DNA of 64,000 nucleotides from Prado023 sp963747335. GTDB lineage: Bacteria; Actinomycetota; Actinomycetes; S36-B12; CAIYMF01. The notes beneath the pieces were generated by a model. It was given only the letters and a program-made list of their open reading frames with translations, was not told the origin of the DNA and searched no databases. The DNA is taken from positions 1 through 64,000 of the forward strand of contig CAVVEV010000004.1 of the NCBI GenBank assembly GCA_963747335.1, read 5' to 3'. The translations under genes and the position numbers were made by a program. This document shows, in pieces, positions 1 to 11,736 of this stretch; the stretch's first letter is position 1; every line of letters starts with the position of its first letter.

Positions 1-508
1 AGCATGGTGAAGGTGACGTTCATCTGGTCCATTTCGATATTGCTTGAACCGTCATAATTAATGGCGCAATTGTCATTGCGGCAGCCGCTCGGGCGGATAC
101 GAACGCCTGTATCAAGCGATACCACCGCGCCGGTTGTATCCACGACCGTGTCGCCTGTGCTTACTATAACCGGCTCCACTTGCGCATCGCCATCTTCAAG
201 GTACGGTATCTTTTCCAATATGACCGGATTGTATTCATATCCAACCGCATCCATGGGCCCATCGTAAACGGCTGAGAGCACGCTGCGTGCGGCAGAGTTC
301 AAAGCTCCATAAGGGTAGAGCGTCGTCGAGTTTATTCGCCAAGGCAAATTGTAGGGAACGTAAATCAGGCGTCGGCGTGGGAGGAAGCGGAGATGGGGAT
401 ACATCCGTTGGCGCATCGGGTATGACCGGAATCTTCGGTCGCTTGCGGCGCGCAGGCGGAAAGACTCAACAATATCAATATCAAGATTTGAGCGATTCGA
501 TTTTTCAT
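1..508 (-). CDS. Family 5 peptide ABC-transporter substrate-binding lipoprotein, N-terminal part, frameshifted
   Basis: This is the N-terminal part of a secreted solute-binding lipoprotein; the gene runs off the left edge. The ATG at 508 follows a strong GAGGAGG ribosome site. The first residues (MKNRIAQILILILLSLSAC) form a lipoprotein signal peptide with a lipobox ending at Cys19. Further on, pieces reading SAARSVLSAVYDGP and YEYNPVILEKIP resemble the start of SBP_bac_5 (OppA/DppA-like) binding proteins, but they lie in different frames, so at least two indels interrupt the gene. It is the last gene visible in the minus-strand cluster with the cytochrome and OppC-like permease. A role in oligopeptide capture is inferred from these short matches and from the neighbouring permease. 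The low G+C distinguishes it from the rest of the window. Confidence 0.6.
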
Positions 509-517
509 ATAGCCTCC

Positions 518-1224
518 TCAAATTGTAGCCTTGTTTTGGATTTTTTTGAGGACGAGAGAATAAGGTTAAGCAGGATGAATAATAGCGCCGACAAAGATCA
601 TTCCGGTATCCGCCCCGCTTCCTCCTCGACTTGCACCTGCTCAAGCGTTACAAGCGGAGTTCGGCGTCCCGCGCGGGATTCTGACTCGCCCGCGCTTGAA
701 GCATCCAATTCCCCGTTGCCATCCCACAATCCATTTTCGCGCATTATGAAGGCCGTCACGCTGCCAGGCTTCCTCGTCGGTCAGGCTGCCGGGTTTCCAA
801 TACGGCATCGCGACACGGATGTACGAATTGAAGTTGCGCGGCATCGGCGAACTTGCTGATCGTATCCGGCCCGATCACGCCGGGAATGAAGATGGGAATG
901 GTAAAGCCGCTCTCGTAGGGACTCGCGCCGTGACAGCCGCGTATCCCAGCAATATGCTCCTCAGGCGGATAGGTCTCGCGGAACTCATCGGTCAGATCCC
1001 TGGCCGAGGTCACCGTGACAGGGCAGGCAGGAAAGCCAGTAGACCTGCGCGCCATGATCGGCCTGCGAGGGGGAGGCGGGCAGGGTTGGTTCGGCCAGAC
1101 GGTCCGGCGGTGGGCATGGTCTGCGGGTCGATGAGGCTTGTCCCCCATCGAAGAATAGCCCTGCAAGAAGCAGGGCTATTCCAAAGGAGATCGAGATTAA
1201 TCGGGTGCTGTCTTTGGTTGGCAC
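518..1224 (-). CDS. Membrane-anchored c-type cytochrome, frameshifted
   Basis: A monoheme-like cytochrome c can be pieced together across three frames. The first frame begins at a GTG at 1224, four bases after the permease stop. It has a hydrophobic signal/anchor (SISFGIALLLAGLFF) and the heme motif CLPCH at about residue 67. The second frame (about 1000-850) carries RETYPPEEH, a second RGCHGASPYESGF segment and VIGPDTISKF. The third carries MPYWKPGSLTDEEAW, with the conserved Met-Pro-Tyr typical of the axial-methionine region. A fourth piece ends in a short hydrophobic tail before the stop near 518. At least three single-base shifts are needed, more than expected from natural decay of an otherwise well conserved protein. 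Electron transfer at the outer face of the membrane is the family role; the partner is unknown. Confidence 0.6.
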
Positions 1225-1227
1225 AGC

Positions 1228-1828
1228 TTACATTTTGCCGCGCATACGCGGGTCGAGCACGTCGCGCAGGGCATCGCCGATCAGGTTCCAGCCCATGACG
1301 AAAAGCACCAGCGTAAGGCCCGGCCAGGCAATGATGTACCAGTAGGTGTTGAGGCTGGTGATCCAGTTACGGGCAAAGGAGAGCAGTTGTCCCCAGTCGG
1401 CGTAACCGATCTCGCACACCAACGCCCAGGAAGGAAAGTGCCGCAAAACAGAGCACCACATCGCCGATAGCCATGGAGGCCAGGATAAGCGTGGGGAAGA
1501 TGGCGTTGGGCAGGATGTGCGTGAAGAGAATGCGGCTGTCCTTGACGCCGACCACTCGCGCGGCCAGCACGTAATCACGCTCGCGCACCGAGAGGATGTC
1601 CGCACGGATGAAGCGGGAATAGCCCATCCAGCCAAAGGCGATCAGGGCCACCATGACCGGGAGGTACTTTTTCCTATCAACGGCGTCAGGATGGCGGCCA
1701 GGATGAGGGCGGCCAAGATGCCGGGGAGGATGGAGAGTACATCCACAATACGCATCATGACCATGTCCACAATGCCGCCATAATAAGCCGCAATGGAGCC
1801 AACCACAACGCCGAGCAATATCCCAGCC
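1228..1828 (-). CDS. OppC/DppC-type peptide ABC transporter permease, C-terminal part, frameshifted
   Basis: This is an inner-membrane permease of the binding-protein-dependent dipeptide/oligopeptide class. Visible landmarks in order are AAYYGGIVDMVMMRIVD, the EAA-loop region with ARVVGVKDSRILFTHILPN, the LSFLGVG segment, WGQLLSFARNW and the C-terminal LRDVLDPRMRG typical of OppC/DppC. The coding frame shifts near 1668 and again near 1440. The N-terminal third is missing because the sequence changes at about 1828 to unrelated high-G+C DNA. It is followed directly by the cytochrome and the binding lipoprotein, so the three look like one operon. Family assignment is firm; the exact substrate is not visible. 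Confidence 0.8.
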
Positions 1829-1832
1829 AGAT
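1822..1832. other. Abrupt junction between low-G+C and high-G+C DNA
   Basis: Left of this point the minus strand reads continuously through an OppC permease that is cut off in mid-domain. Right of it the plus strand reads through an ABC-2 type permease that also begins in mid-domain. Base composition and codon usage change at the same place. Both genes are truncated at the same few bases, with no transposase, integrase or repeat between them. This is the signature of an assembly chimera rather than an insertion; a natural recombination point cannot be excluded from sequence alone. Confidence 0.7.
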
Positions 1833-2364
1833 CCTCGTCGGCAACGTCCTCGGGATCGGCCTGCAGACCCTGGTCATGCTGGTCATCCCGGCGCTGGTGG
1901 TCCTCGGGGCGCTGGCTGTCACCGACGGCGTCGACGTCCCGACGTTCGCAGCCGGGGACGCAGCGGTGGGCCTGGCCTGGTTCGTCCTGGGCTTCCTGAT
2001 GTACGCGTTCCTGTTCGCCGCGACCGCCGCCCTCGTCGACAAGGTGACCGAGGTGGGGGCGGCCATCACGCCGGTCATCACCCTCCTGGTCGTGGCCTAC
2101 CTCGGCGCCGTCATCGTCGTGCAGCAGGACCCCGGGTCGCCCGTGAGCGTCGCGCTGTCGATGTTCCCGCTCACCTCGCCGATGGCCATGCCTGTCCGAT
2201 GGTCCTCCGGGACGGTCCCCGAGTGGCAGCTGGCGCTGAGCATGCTGCTCGCCCTCGTGGCCGCGGTCCTGCTGGCCTGGTTCGGCTCCAGCGTGTACCG
2301 CCGCGCCCTGGTGATCACCGGGCGTCGGCTGAAGCTGCGCGAGGTGCTGCCCGAGCGGAGTTGA
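1829..2364 (+). CDS. ABC-2 type transporter permease (NatB/ABC2_membrane_3-like), C-terminal fragment
   Basis: Only the C-terminal ~178 residues are present. The frame is open from the junction (QILVGNVLGIGL, a typical segment of these permeases before the last membrane helices) to the TGA at 2362. Four or so hydrophobic helices are visible, then a basic tail (RRLKLREVLPERS). The segment MFPLTSPMAMPVR is characteristic of the Na+-efflux-type ABC-2 permeases. Internal ATGs exist (for example at 1876) but the homology begins upstream of them, so the true start was lost at the joint. The cognate ATPase would lie upstream in the real chromosome. The transported substrate cannot be told. Confidence 0.75.
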
Positions 2365-2376
2365 TGACGAGGGCCG

Positions 2377-3537
2377 TCAGCGCCGCACGCCGCGGTTGAG
2401 CAGGGCCATCCCCTCGGTCAGCCCGTCCACCGTCAGGGGGAACATCGGGATGACCTCACCGACGTCCTCGATGGTGGTCCCGCTCCAGCTGCGCGCCGGC
2501 TCGGGGTTCAGCCACACGGCGTCGGTGAAGTGCTCGCGCAGGATCCGCAGCCATCCCAGCCCGGAGATGGCGTCCGGGCCGTCTGCGGACCAGTGCCCGC
2601 CCATGTGCAGCTCGTAGGGGGCCATCAGCGCATCACCCACCATGATGAGCTTGTAGTGCGACGCGCACTGGCGCATCAGGTCCACGACCGGGGTCGGCTC
2701 CGCGAACGCCGTGGTGCCGTAGACCTCGCCGTAGACGCAGTTGTGGAAGTAGTAGGTGCGCAGCTCCTTGAAGTGCGTGGCCTTCTTCGTCGCGCTGAAC
2801 AGCTGGGACATCAGCTCGGTGTACGGGTGCATCGAGCCGCCCACGTCGATCATCAGGACCACGTGGGTGTTCGGCCGGCTCGGCGGGCGCGTCACCACCT
2901 CGATCTCGCCGGCGTTGCGGGCGGTGGCGTCGATCGTGGCGCTGATGTCGAAGCTCGTCGGCGGCTCCCTCGCGCACGAACGCTCGGAGCCTGCGCAGCG
3001 CGACCTCGAGCTGGCGGATGTCCAGGGTCACATCCGACCGGTACCCCCGGTAGCGCCGGGCGTCGGCGACGTTGATCGCCGCACGCCCGCCGCCGGACGA
3101 TCCCGTGCTCAGCCCTCCGGCGGCCGTCCCGCCCTGGCCGAACGGCGAGGTGCCGCCCGTCCCGATCCAGTACGGGCCGCCGTCGTGGCGCTCAGTCTGC
3201 TCGGCCAGTCGACGCTGGTACTCGGCGAGCAGCTCATCGAGGTCGGGCAGGCCGTCGTCGGCCTCGTCCGCCCGCTCGCCGCGCTCAGCCACCTCGTCGA
3301 GCCACTCGCGCATCTCGTCGGACATGCTCAGCACCCCGCGGTACTCCGCGGCGAAGGCCCGGTCGAATGCATCCAGGTGGCCCTCGTGGTGGATCAGGAT
3401 CGCGCGGGCCACGTGGTAGTAGCCGGTGACGCTGTTGCGGTGCGCCCCGGCGGCCAACGCGCGGCCCAGCGCCAGGGCTTCGGTGGTGCCGACCGGCACG
3501 CGCTCGGCCCGAAGCCGGTACAGCAGTGGCAGGAACA

Positions 3538-3538
<1 letters not shown>
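2377..3538 (-). CDS. VWA-domain (CoxE-like) protein, partner of MoxR ATPase, one frameshift
   Basis: A soluble protein of about 386 residues beginning MFLPLLYRLRAERVPVG. The N-terminal half is a helical CoxE-like region with a charged stretch (EYQRRLAEQTERHDG) and a Gly/Ser-rich linker. The C-terminal half is a von Willebrand A domain whose metal-adhesion motif reads DVGGS (the usual form is DxSxS, so the third position is Gly here). The frame shifts once near 2970; joining the frames restores FDISATIDATARN ahead of the VWA core. The ATG at 3538 shares a base with the stop of the MoxR gene, so translation is probably coupled. MoxR/VWA pairs act as chaperone-like systems that insert cofactors or assemble complexes; the client here is not evident. 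Confidence 0.8.
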
Positions 3539-4367
<829 letters not shown>

Positions 4368-4458
4368 GGGTGCTCCTTCTGCGGTCCGGGCAAGCGTACG
4401 CGCGCGACGGTGGGACCTCAGCGTCTAGCGTGGCGGGCGGCGGGGCGAGGAGGCGGGC

Positions 4459-6597
<2,139 letters not shown>

Positions 6598-6702
6598 CGC
6601 GGCAACCCACGTGCTGCCGACGGGGTGCCCGTGGTGCAGGATGTGCCACGAACCGGGCCCTCGGGCTCGCCCCGCAGCCCCCGACACGACCACGGAGTCC
6701 GC

Positions 6703-8919
6703 ATGGCACCCGACAGGCCCACCGAGTCCACGGACCCCCAGGAGCATCACGGCGGCGCCCTGCACGACGCCCACAGCCGCGGTGGCATCCGGCTGCGACG
6801 CTGGCTCGTGCCCGCCCTGATCGTTCTGTTCTGGTTGTTCGTCGTCGGCCCGCTGGGCTCCTTCGCCGGCAAGCTGTCCGAGGTGCAGGAGAACGACTCC
6901 GCCGGCTTCCTCCCGGCCAGCGCCGAGTCGACCCAGGTTCGCGAGCTCAGCCTGGACTTCAGCACCAGCGACACCCTGCCTGCCATCGTCGTCTACGAGT
7001 TCGCCGAGCCGATCGACCAGGAGGACCTGGCCGCGATCTCGGCGGACATCGAGGCGATCGCCGAGGTCCCCGGGGTGACGCAGCCGGTGGTCGGACCGAT
7101 CCCCAGCGAGGACGAGCTGGCGGTCACGGTCATCGCGAACCTGGCGATCTCGGCCGATGCCGAGCCAGGAGCCGAGGTGGAGGCGATCCGCACGATCCTC
7201 GAGGACAGCCCGGCCCGGGAGCTGGGCGCGGAGATCTTCGTCACCGGGCCCGCCGGTGTCCTGGCCGACTTCGCGGAGGCCTTCGGGGAGATCGACGGCA
7301 TCCTGCTGCTCGTCGCGCTCGGGGTGGTCCTGCTGATCCTGTTGATCGTCTACCGCAGTCCCGTCCTTCCGGTGATCGTCCTGCTCACCTCCCTGCTGGC
7401 GCTGGGTGCCGCCTCCTTCGTGATCTACCAGCTGGCCGCCAACGACGTCATCACCCTCAACGGCCAGAGCCAGGGCATCCTGTTCATCCTCGTCATCGGT
7501 GCCACGACGGACTACTCCCTGCTGCTGGTGGCGCGTTTCCGGGAGGAGCTGCGTCGCACCGAGTACCAGGTCGATGCGATGCGCGCGACCCTGCGGGGCA
7601 CCGTCGAGGCGATCCTCGCCTCCGGCGGGACGGTGATCCTCGGCGTCATGACGCTCGTGCTCTCCGAGCTGAACTCCAACCGCGGTCTCGGCCCGGTGGC
7701 GGCCGTCGGCATCGCGTTCGCGATGCTCGCGTCGCTGACATTCCTCCCGGCCATCCTGGTCATGCTCGGCCGCCGAGCCTTCTGGCCGGTCCGGCCCACG
7801 CTCGACCTCACCCACCCGCAGGCACAGGTCACCGGGTTCTGGGCGCGCGTCGCCGCGACTGTCGACCGCAAGCCCCGTGTGGTGCTCCTCGCATCGTCGG
7901 CGGTGCTGCTCGTCCTGTGCGCCTTCGTCCCGATGTTCAAGGCCGAGGGGGTGCCGCAGTCGGACTTCTTCCTCGTCTCCGTGGAGTCGACCGAGGGCCA
8001 GGACGCGCTCGCCCGGCACTTCCCGGCAGGGTCGGGCAGCGAGACGATCGTGATCGGCCCGCAGGAGCTGACTGCCGAGATGACGGCAGCGATCACCGCC
8101 AACGCGGGCGTCGCAGCCGTCGTGCCGCAGGTCGACGGCCCGCCCGGCCCTGACGCTCAGCCGATCGTCGTCGACGGCAACGTCCTGCTGCAGGTGACGC
8201 TGGTCGACCAGGCGGACTCCGTGGCCGCGGAGGAGACGGTGGCAGCGCTGCGCTCCGACCTCGATGACGTCAGCGCCCAGGCTCTGGTCGGCGGGACGAC
8301 GGCGATCCAGCTCGACACCAAAGCAGCTGCGCAGCGGGACCTGCGGGTGATCATCCCGGCCGTGCTGCTGGTGACCCTGATCGTGCTGATCCTGCTGCTG
8401 CGGGCGATCGTGGCGCCGCTTGTGCTGATCGCCACCGTCATCGTGTCCTTCGCAGCGACCATCGGGCTGTCCGCGATCGTCTTCTTCGTGATCCTGGACC
8501 TGCCCGGTGCGGACGCCTCAGTGCCCCTCTTCGCGTTCGTGTTCCTGGCCGCACTGGGCGTGGACTACAACATCTTCCTGATGACCCGGGCCCGGGAGGA
8601 GACGATCAAGCACGGCAACCGGGCCGGGATGCTGCGCGCCCTGGCCGTCACCGGCGGGGTGATCACCAGCGCGGGCATCGTGCTGGCCGCCACCTTCAGC
8701 GCCCTGGCGCTGCTCCCTCTGCTGTTCCTGTTCGAGATCGCGTTCCTGGTCGCGGCCGGGGTGCTGATCGACACGCTGATCGTCCGCTCGCTGGTCGTGC
8801 CCTCGGCGGTGATCGTCATCGGCCCGCGTACGTGGTGGCCCAGCCGGCTGGCCCGGGAGGGCCACGAGCTCGACCAGGAGGCCGCCCTGGAGGTCGCGAT
8901 GACCGGCGAGGAGGAGTAG
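6703..8919 (+). CDS. MMPL/RND-family membrane transporter
   Basis: A 738-residue integral membrane protein with the duplicated RND layout: one helix (about residues 25-45), a large extracytoplasmic loop, a block of five to six helices, then a second loop and helix block. Family segments include GATTDYSLLLVARFREE in the first half and ALGVDYNIFLMTRAREE in the second; the GxxxDY aspartates are the predicted proton-relay sites. ATG 6703 (MAPDRPTEST) has GGAG eight bases upstream and is preferred over an upstream ATG at 6625 that adds a poorly conserved tail. The family exports lipids, polyketides or drugs by proton motive force; the substrate is unknown. A second MMPL lies at 48.6-51.0 kb. Confidence 0.9.
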   Translation: MAPDRPTESTDPQEHHGGALHDAHSRGGIRLRRWLVPALIVLFWLFVVGPLGSFAGKLSEVQENDSAGFLPASAESTQVRELSLDFSTSDTLPAIVVYEFAEPIDQEDLAAISADIEAIAEVPGVTQPVVGPIPSEDELAVTVIANLAISADAEPGAEVEAIRTILEDSPARELGAEIFVTGPAGVLADFAEAFGEIDGILLLVALGVVLLILLIVYRSPVLPVIVLLTSLLALGAASFVIYQLAANDVITLNGQSQGILFILVIGATTDYSLLLVARFREELRRTEYQVDAMRATLRGTVEAILASGGTVILGVMTLVLSELNSNRGLGPVAAVGIAFAMLASLTFLPAILVMLGRRAFWPVRPTLDLTHPQAQVTGFWARVAATVDRKPRVVLLASSAVLLVLCAFVPMFKAEGVPQSDFFLVSVESTEGQDALARHFPAGSGSETIVIGPQELTAEMTAAITANAGVAAVVPQVDGPPGPDAQPIVVDGNVLLQVTLVDQADSVAAEETVAALRSDLDDVSAQALVGGTTAIQLDTKAAAQRDLRVIIPAVLLVTLIVLILLLRAIVAPLVLIATVIVSFAATIGLSAIVFFVILDLPGADASVPLFAFVFLAALGVDYNIFLMTRAREETIKHGNRAGMLRALAVTGGVITSAGIVLAATFSALALLPLLFLFEIAFLVAAGVLIDTLIVRSLVVPSAVIVIGPRTWWPSRLAREGHELDQEAALEVAMTGEEE

Positions 8920-9019
8920 GACGGCCCCACGTCGCTCGCACGGCATCCCCCGGTCTGGGGTCGGGAACGGGGGCGTGCCACTATTTCCCCGACCAGCCAC
9001 CACATCGAAGGGAACCACC

Positions 9020-9235
9020 ATGGCGAAGTACGACCTCTCCACCACCACCCTCGGGTCGATGCTGGAGGACCCCGACGTCGTGGCCATCATGGAGAAGCAC
9101 GCACCGGGGATCACAAGCAACCCGATGCTGGGCATGGCCAAGGGCATGCCGGCCGCGCAGGCCATGGGCATGGCTGGCGGCATGATCGGCCAGGACGCCG
9201 TCGAGGCGATCGAGCGCGAGGTCTCGGCCCTCTAG
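9020..9235 (+). CDS. Small conserved helical protein, 71 aa
   Basis: A 71-residue protein beginning MAKYDLSTTTLGSMLEDP, with a GAAGGGA ribosome site placed seven bases before ATG 9020. The body reads as two or three short helices with a repeated Gly-Met pattern (GMAKGMP, AMGMAGGM). From memory, a similar module (PSNPM-AKGMP-MAGG) occurs as a C-terminal tail on various bacterial hydrolases, where it is a domain of unknown function; here it stands alone. No catalytic residues are visible. It follows the MMPL gene by 100 bases and ends before a strong hairpin. Function unknown. Confidence 0.7.
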   Translation: MAKYDLSTTTLGSMLEDPDVVAIMEKHAPGITSNPMLGMAKGMPAAQAMGMAGGMIGQDAVEAIEREVSAL

Positions 9236-9247
9236 CCTCCACGACCG

Positions 9248-9296
9248 ACGAGCGTGGTCGCGGCGGTGCTCCGGCACCCGTCGTGACCACGCTCGT
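9248..9296. terminator. Strong bidirectional hairpin between convergent genes
   Basis: A perfect 12-bp stem (ACGAGCGTGGTC with its complement at 9285-9296) is extended inwards by a further seven pairs with two G-T wobbles. It sits in the 94-base gap between convergent genes. There is no U-tract, as is common for high-G+C actinobacterial terminators. Confidence 0.75.
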
Positions 9297-9329
9297 GTCG
9301 TCTGCGGACTCGGCGCGTGCCAGGGCCGG

Positions 9330-9725
9330 TCACGTGCGAGGCTCCGCGAGGAATTCCCTCACCAGTGTGCGGGGTGCCTGCCTGATCCACGAGTCCGTGA
9401 TCAGTTCCCGGAGGTCCTCCGGGTGGATCCGGTCCAGGTCGACCAGCAGCGCCGGGTAGCCGTCGAAGTGGCTGGTCACGAAGACGGCCGGCGCCAGCTC
9501 GGCGAGCCGCTGCTCCCGAGCCTCGAGGTGGGCGGTGCGCACACCGGCGACCTGCCCGCCAGGTGCGGAGTCACCCAGCTCCTCGATATCGCGCCGCCTC
9601 AGGGGGCGCTGCCACACCACGAGCTTGCCCCGAACCTTCCAGGCCCGGTTCGCGTCGTACGTCGGTTCCTCCACCACCGCGGGGAGGTCCAGGGCGATCC
9701 GCTCGACGTCGTCCCAGCTGGCCAC
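9330..9725 (-). CDS. MmcQ/YjbR-family protein
   Basis: A 131-residue cytoplasmic protein of the MmcQ/YjbR (CyaY-like fold) family. The typical pattern is present: an N-terminal MASWDDVERIALDLP, the EEPTYDANRAWKVRGK segment that matches the family's F-x-V-x-G-K strand, then HFDGYPALLVDLD and a C-terminal SWIRQAP-LVREFL helix. Members are often called DNA-binding, but biochemical evidence is thin. It is monocistronic, convergent with the 71-residue gene and divergent from the SHOCT-domain gene at 9814. Confidence 0.85.
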   Translation of the reverse strand: MASWDDVERIALDLPAVVEEPTYDANRAWKVRGKLVVWQRPLRRRDIEELGDSAPGGQVAGVRTAHLEAREQRLAELAPAVFVTSHFDGYPALLVDLDRIHPEDLRELITDSWIRQAPRTLVREFLAEPRT

Positions 9726-9813
9726 CGGGTCACGGTACTGCGGTTCGACCCGGCGGCGTAGTGTCGCAGATCAGAACATCCACGGTTCAGGCTCACCGAC
9801 CAGGAGGTGCGTG

Positions 9814-10686
9814 ATGGCGTATCGGTTCAACCCCCCGCCCGGCTGGCAGGTGGCGGACGGCTTCACCCCCGGCAACGACTGGCGCCCGGATCCTGCCTGG
9901 CCGGCCGCCCCGGAGGGGTGGGAGTTCTGGATCTCGGCCCCCGACGCCCCGCCTCCCCCGCCCCCCACCCCAGGTCCGCCACCCTTCTCGGCCACGTCCG
10001 AGGAGTCCGCCCCGAGCGCCGGCGGCACACCGACCGCCAGCGCGAAGATGAGCGGTATGTTCAAGTCCCTGAAGTCCAAGGCCCAGGACGAGGACTGGAT
10101 GGGAAAGGCCAAGGCGGCCGCGACCCAGGCGACCGCGACGGCGCAACAGGCCGCCGGCCAGGCAACCGCCCAGGCCAAGCAGCGTGACCAGGCGACGCTG
10201 GAGAAGACCGGGCCGCTCCCTGAGGGGGCAGTGTGGCGGGGCGTGAGCCACGATGCGGGTCGGAACTCGATCGTGACGCTGTACCGGGATCGGATCGAGC
10301 GCACGAAGCCGACCAGCCGCATGTCGCTGACGGGGATGCTGGCCGGTGGCCCGGAGGACGTCGAGGTCATCCCCATGAAGTCCGTCTCGTCGGTGCAGGC
10401 ACGCCGGGGTGCCTGGTACCACGACGTCACGGTCTACGCGTCCGGGAACACCATCGTGTTCTCGGTGGACGCCGCCGACGCCGAGCAGCTCCGGACCCTG
10501 ATCATGGAGCAGATGCTGGGTGGGTCCACCCCGGCAGCCGCCCCTGCCGCCCCTGCCGCACCGGCCGCACCCTCCGGCGACGCCCTCATCGAGCAGATCC
10601 GCAAGCTCGGCGAGCTGCGCGATGCCGGCATCCTGACGCCCGAGGAGTTCGAGTCGAAGAAGGCGGACCTCCTGGGCCGCCTCTGA
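9814..10686 (+). CDS. PH-like domain protein with C-terminal SHOCT motif
   Basis: A soluble protein of 290 residues. The N-terminus (MAYRFNPPPGWQ) resembles DUF2510-type leaders (PPGW...P), followed by a Trp-rich segment and a proline tract of eight Pro in a ten-residue stretch near residue 50. A basic Ala/Gln-rich coiled segment follows (residues ~85-130). Residues ~135-230 form a beta-rich region like bacterial PH domains (SIVTLYRDRIERTKPTSR). After a PAAAPAAP linker, the last 35 residues are a SHOCT motif (LGELRDAGILTPEEFESKK). ATG 9814 has AGGAGG at 9802. SHOCT domains occur on oligomerising or envelope-stress-type proteins; the role here is not known. Confidence 0.75.
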   Translation: MAYRFNPPPGWQVADGFTPGNDWRPDPAWPAAPEGWEFWISAPDAPPPPPPTPGPPPFSATSEESAPSAGGTPTASAKMSGMFKSLKSKAQDEDWMGKAKAAATQATATAQQAAGQATAQAKQRDQATLEKTGPLPEGAVWRGVSHDAGRNSIVTLYRDRIERTKPTSRMSLTGMLAGGPEDVEVIPMKSVSSVQARRGAWYHDVTVYASGNTIVFSVDAADAEQLRTLIMEQMLGGSTPAAAPAAPAAPAAPSGDALIEQIRKLGELRDAGILTPEEFESKKADLLGRL

Positions 10687-10738
10687 GCGCCCGCCCCAGC
10701 CGGCGGGCAGCCCGCACTCCCGGGACGCCCGTCGATGA

Positions 10739-10969
10739 GCGATCGCCAGATCGGTCGGCTGGAACAACACTGCTCGCCATGCCCGCACCCCGAAGGTCGC
10801 TCCCGACCGGCGATTCTCTAGTGCGCCCTTCAATGGACATGCAGCTGCACTGGCTGTGCGTGGTGCGGCCGCTCGGTTGAGGTCCGAGGGGGTCAGCATC
10901 CGAGATATCGCCACTGCGCTGGGCGTCTCGTACCAGCGCGCGCATCAACTGGTGTCCAAGGCCCCCTGA
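10739..10969 (+). pseudogene. Helix-turn-helix remnant in the intergenic region
   Basis: The 348 bases between the SHOCT gene and the hydrolase contain an open frame of 76 codons with no ATG and no well-placed GTG at its head. Its end reads LRSEGVSIRDIATALGVSYQ followed by RAHQLV, a textbook helix-turn-helix of the type found at the end of actinobacterial DNA-binding or antitoxin-like proteins. A GTG at 10856 could start a ~37-residue peptide but lacks a ribosome site. It is most likely the 3' remnant of a decayed regulator. No paired toxin is adjacent. Confidence 0.45.
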
Positions 10970-11034
10970 GGGGGGCCACGCCCGCCGGGCATCTGCCGTC
11001 GACAGCGCCGGTCCCGGGATGGTTGGCTCCTGGC

Positions 11035-11622
11035 ATGACGACTGTCGCACTGTTCCCCTCCGTGCTCGGCATCCGCGCCGGCGTCCTCGACGCCGCGGAG
11101 CGGTTGCCCCGGGACGGCCACGTGGTGCGCGTGGTGGACCTCTACGAGGGCCGCACCTTCGACGAGTACGAGCCCGCGATGGCCTTCGCGGAGGAGGACC
11201 TCGGGCATGGCGAGCTCATGCGTCGTGCGCGGGAGGCCGTGGCTGACCTGCCCGACGGGTTCGTGGCGTCTGGGTTCTCCCTCGGCTGTGTGATGGCCGT
11301 GCACGTCGCCACCCAGCGCGCGGTGTCCGGCGTGCTCTTGGTCTCCGGCGCCATCCCGGTCTCGGCCCTTGGCCCCGACGCCCTGTGGCCGACGGGCATC
11401 CCGGCCCAGACGCACTCCACGCTCAACGACCCATGGCGCGAGCAGGACATGATCGACCAGGCCGTCCTCGACGTGCGGGCCGCCGGGGGGACCCTCGAGG
11501 TGTTCGACTACCCGGGATCCGGGCACCTGTTCACCGACCCATCGCTGCCTGCAGAGTACGACCCGGTCGGCACGGAGCTCCTCTGGAGCCGGGTGCTGCC
11601 GTTCGTGAACGCCTGCGGCTGA
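11035..11622 (+). CDS. Dienelactone hydrolase-family alpha/beta hydrolase
   Basis: A 195-residue single-domain alpha/beta hydrolase (MTTVALFPSVLGIRAG). The nucleophile elbow reads GFSLGC, so the nucleophile is probably Ser, unlike the Cys of classical dienelactone hydrolases. The C-terminal GSGHLFTD supplies the His, and the acid is probably within the TLEVFDYPG strand. The length and SGHLF ending match small DLH-family esterases found widely in actinobacteria. It ends 115 bases upstream of cbiM on the same strand but is separated by a promoter and candidate Nur box. Substrate unknown. Confidence 0.8.
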   Translation: MTTVALFPSVLGIRAGVLDAAERLPRDGHVVRVVDLYEGRTFDEYEPAMAFAEEDLGHGELMRRAREAVADLPDGFVASGFSLGCVMAVHVATQRAVSGVLLVSGAIPVSALGPDALWPTGIPAQTHSTLNDPWREQDMIDQAVLDVRAAGGTLEVFDYPGSGHLFTDPSLPAEYDPVGTELLWSRVLPFVNACG

Positions 11623-11672
11623 TCCGAGCCGCACAGCTGAGCCCTCGACGATCCTGACGCGAGCCGCCGCTC

Positions 11673-11700
11673 TTGCGAAGTGTTGGCAACTAGCTAGAGT
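11673..11700 (+). promoter_or_regulatory. Promoter of the Co/Ni importer with overlapping Nur-like box
   Basis: TTGCGA-AGTGT-TGGCAA (11673-11689) has the 6-5-6 layout of the Streptomyces nickel repressor (Nur) box TTGCAA-N5-TTGCAA, with one mismatch per half, and it also forms a TTGC-N9-GCAA dyad. The left half coincides with a -35 candidate (TTGCGA), 16 bases before a -10 candidate TAGAGT (11695-11700). A repressor bound here would block the promoter. The site lies 48 bases before cbiM. A Nur gene is not present in the window, so regulation is inferred from motif and context. Confidence 0.45.
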
Positions 11701-11736
11701 TGGCCCCAGCCGACGACCACGACCACTGGGAGCGCC

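Noticed and set aside
11623..11736. Cobalamin riboswitch upstream of cbiM
   Set aside because: The gap is only 114 bases, too short for the usual ~200-base element, and no convincing B12 box was found; only a weak ACCACTGG resemblance exists.
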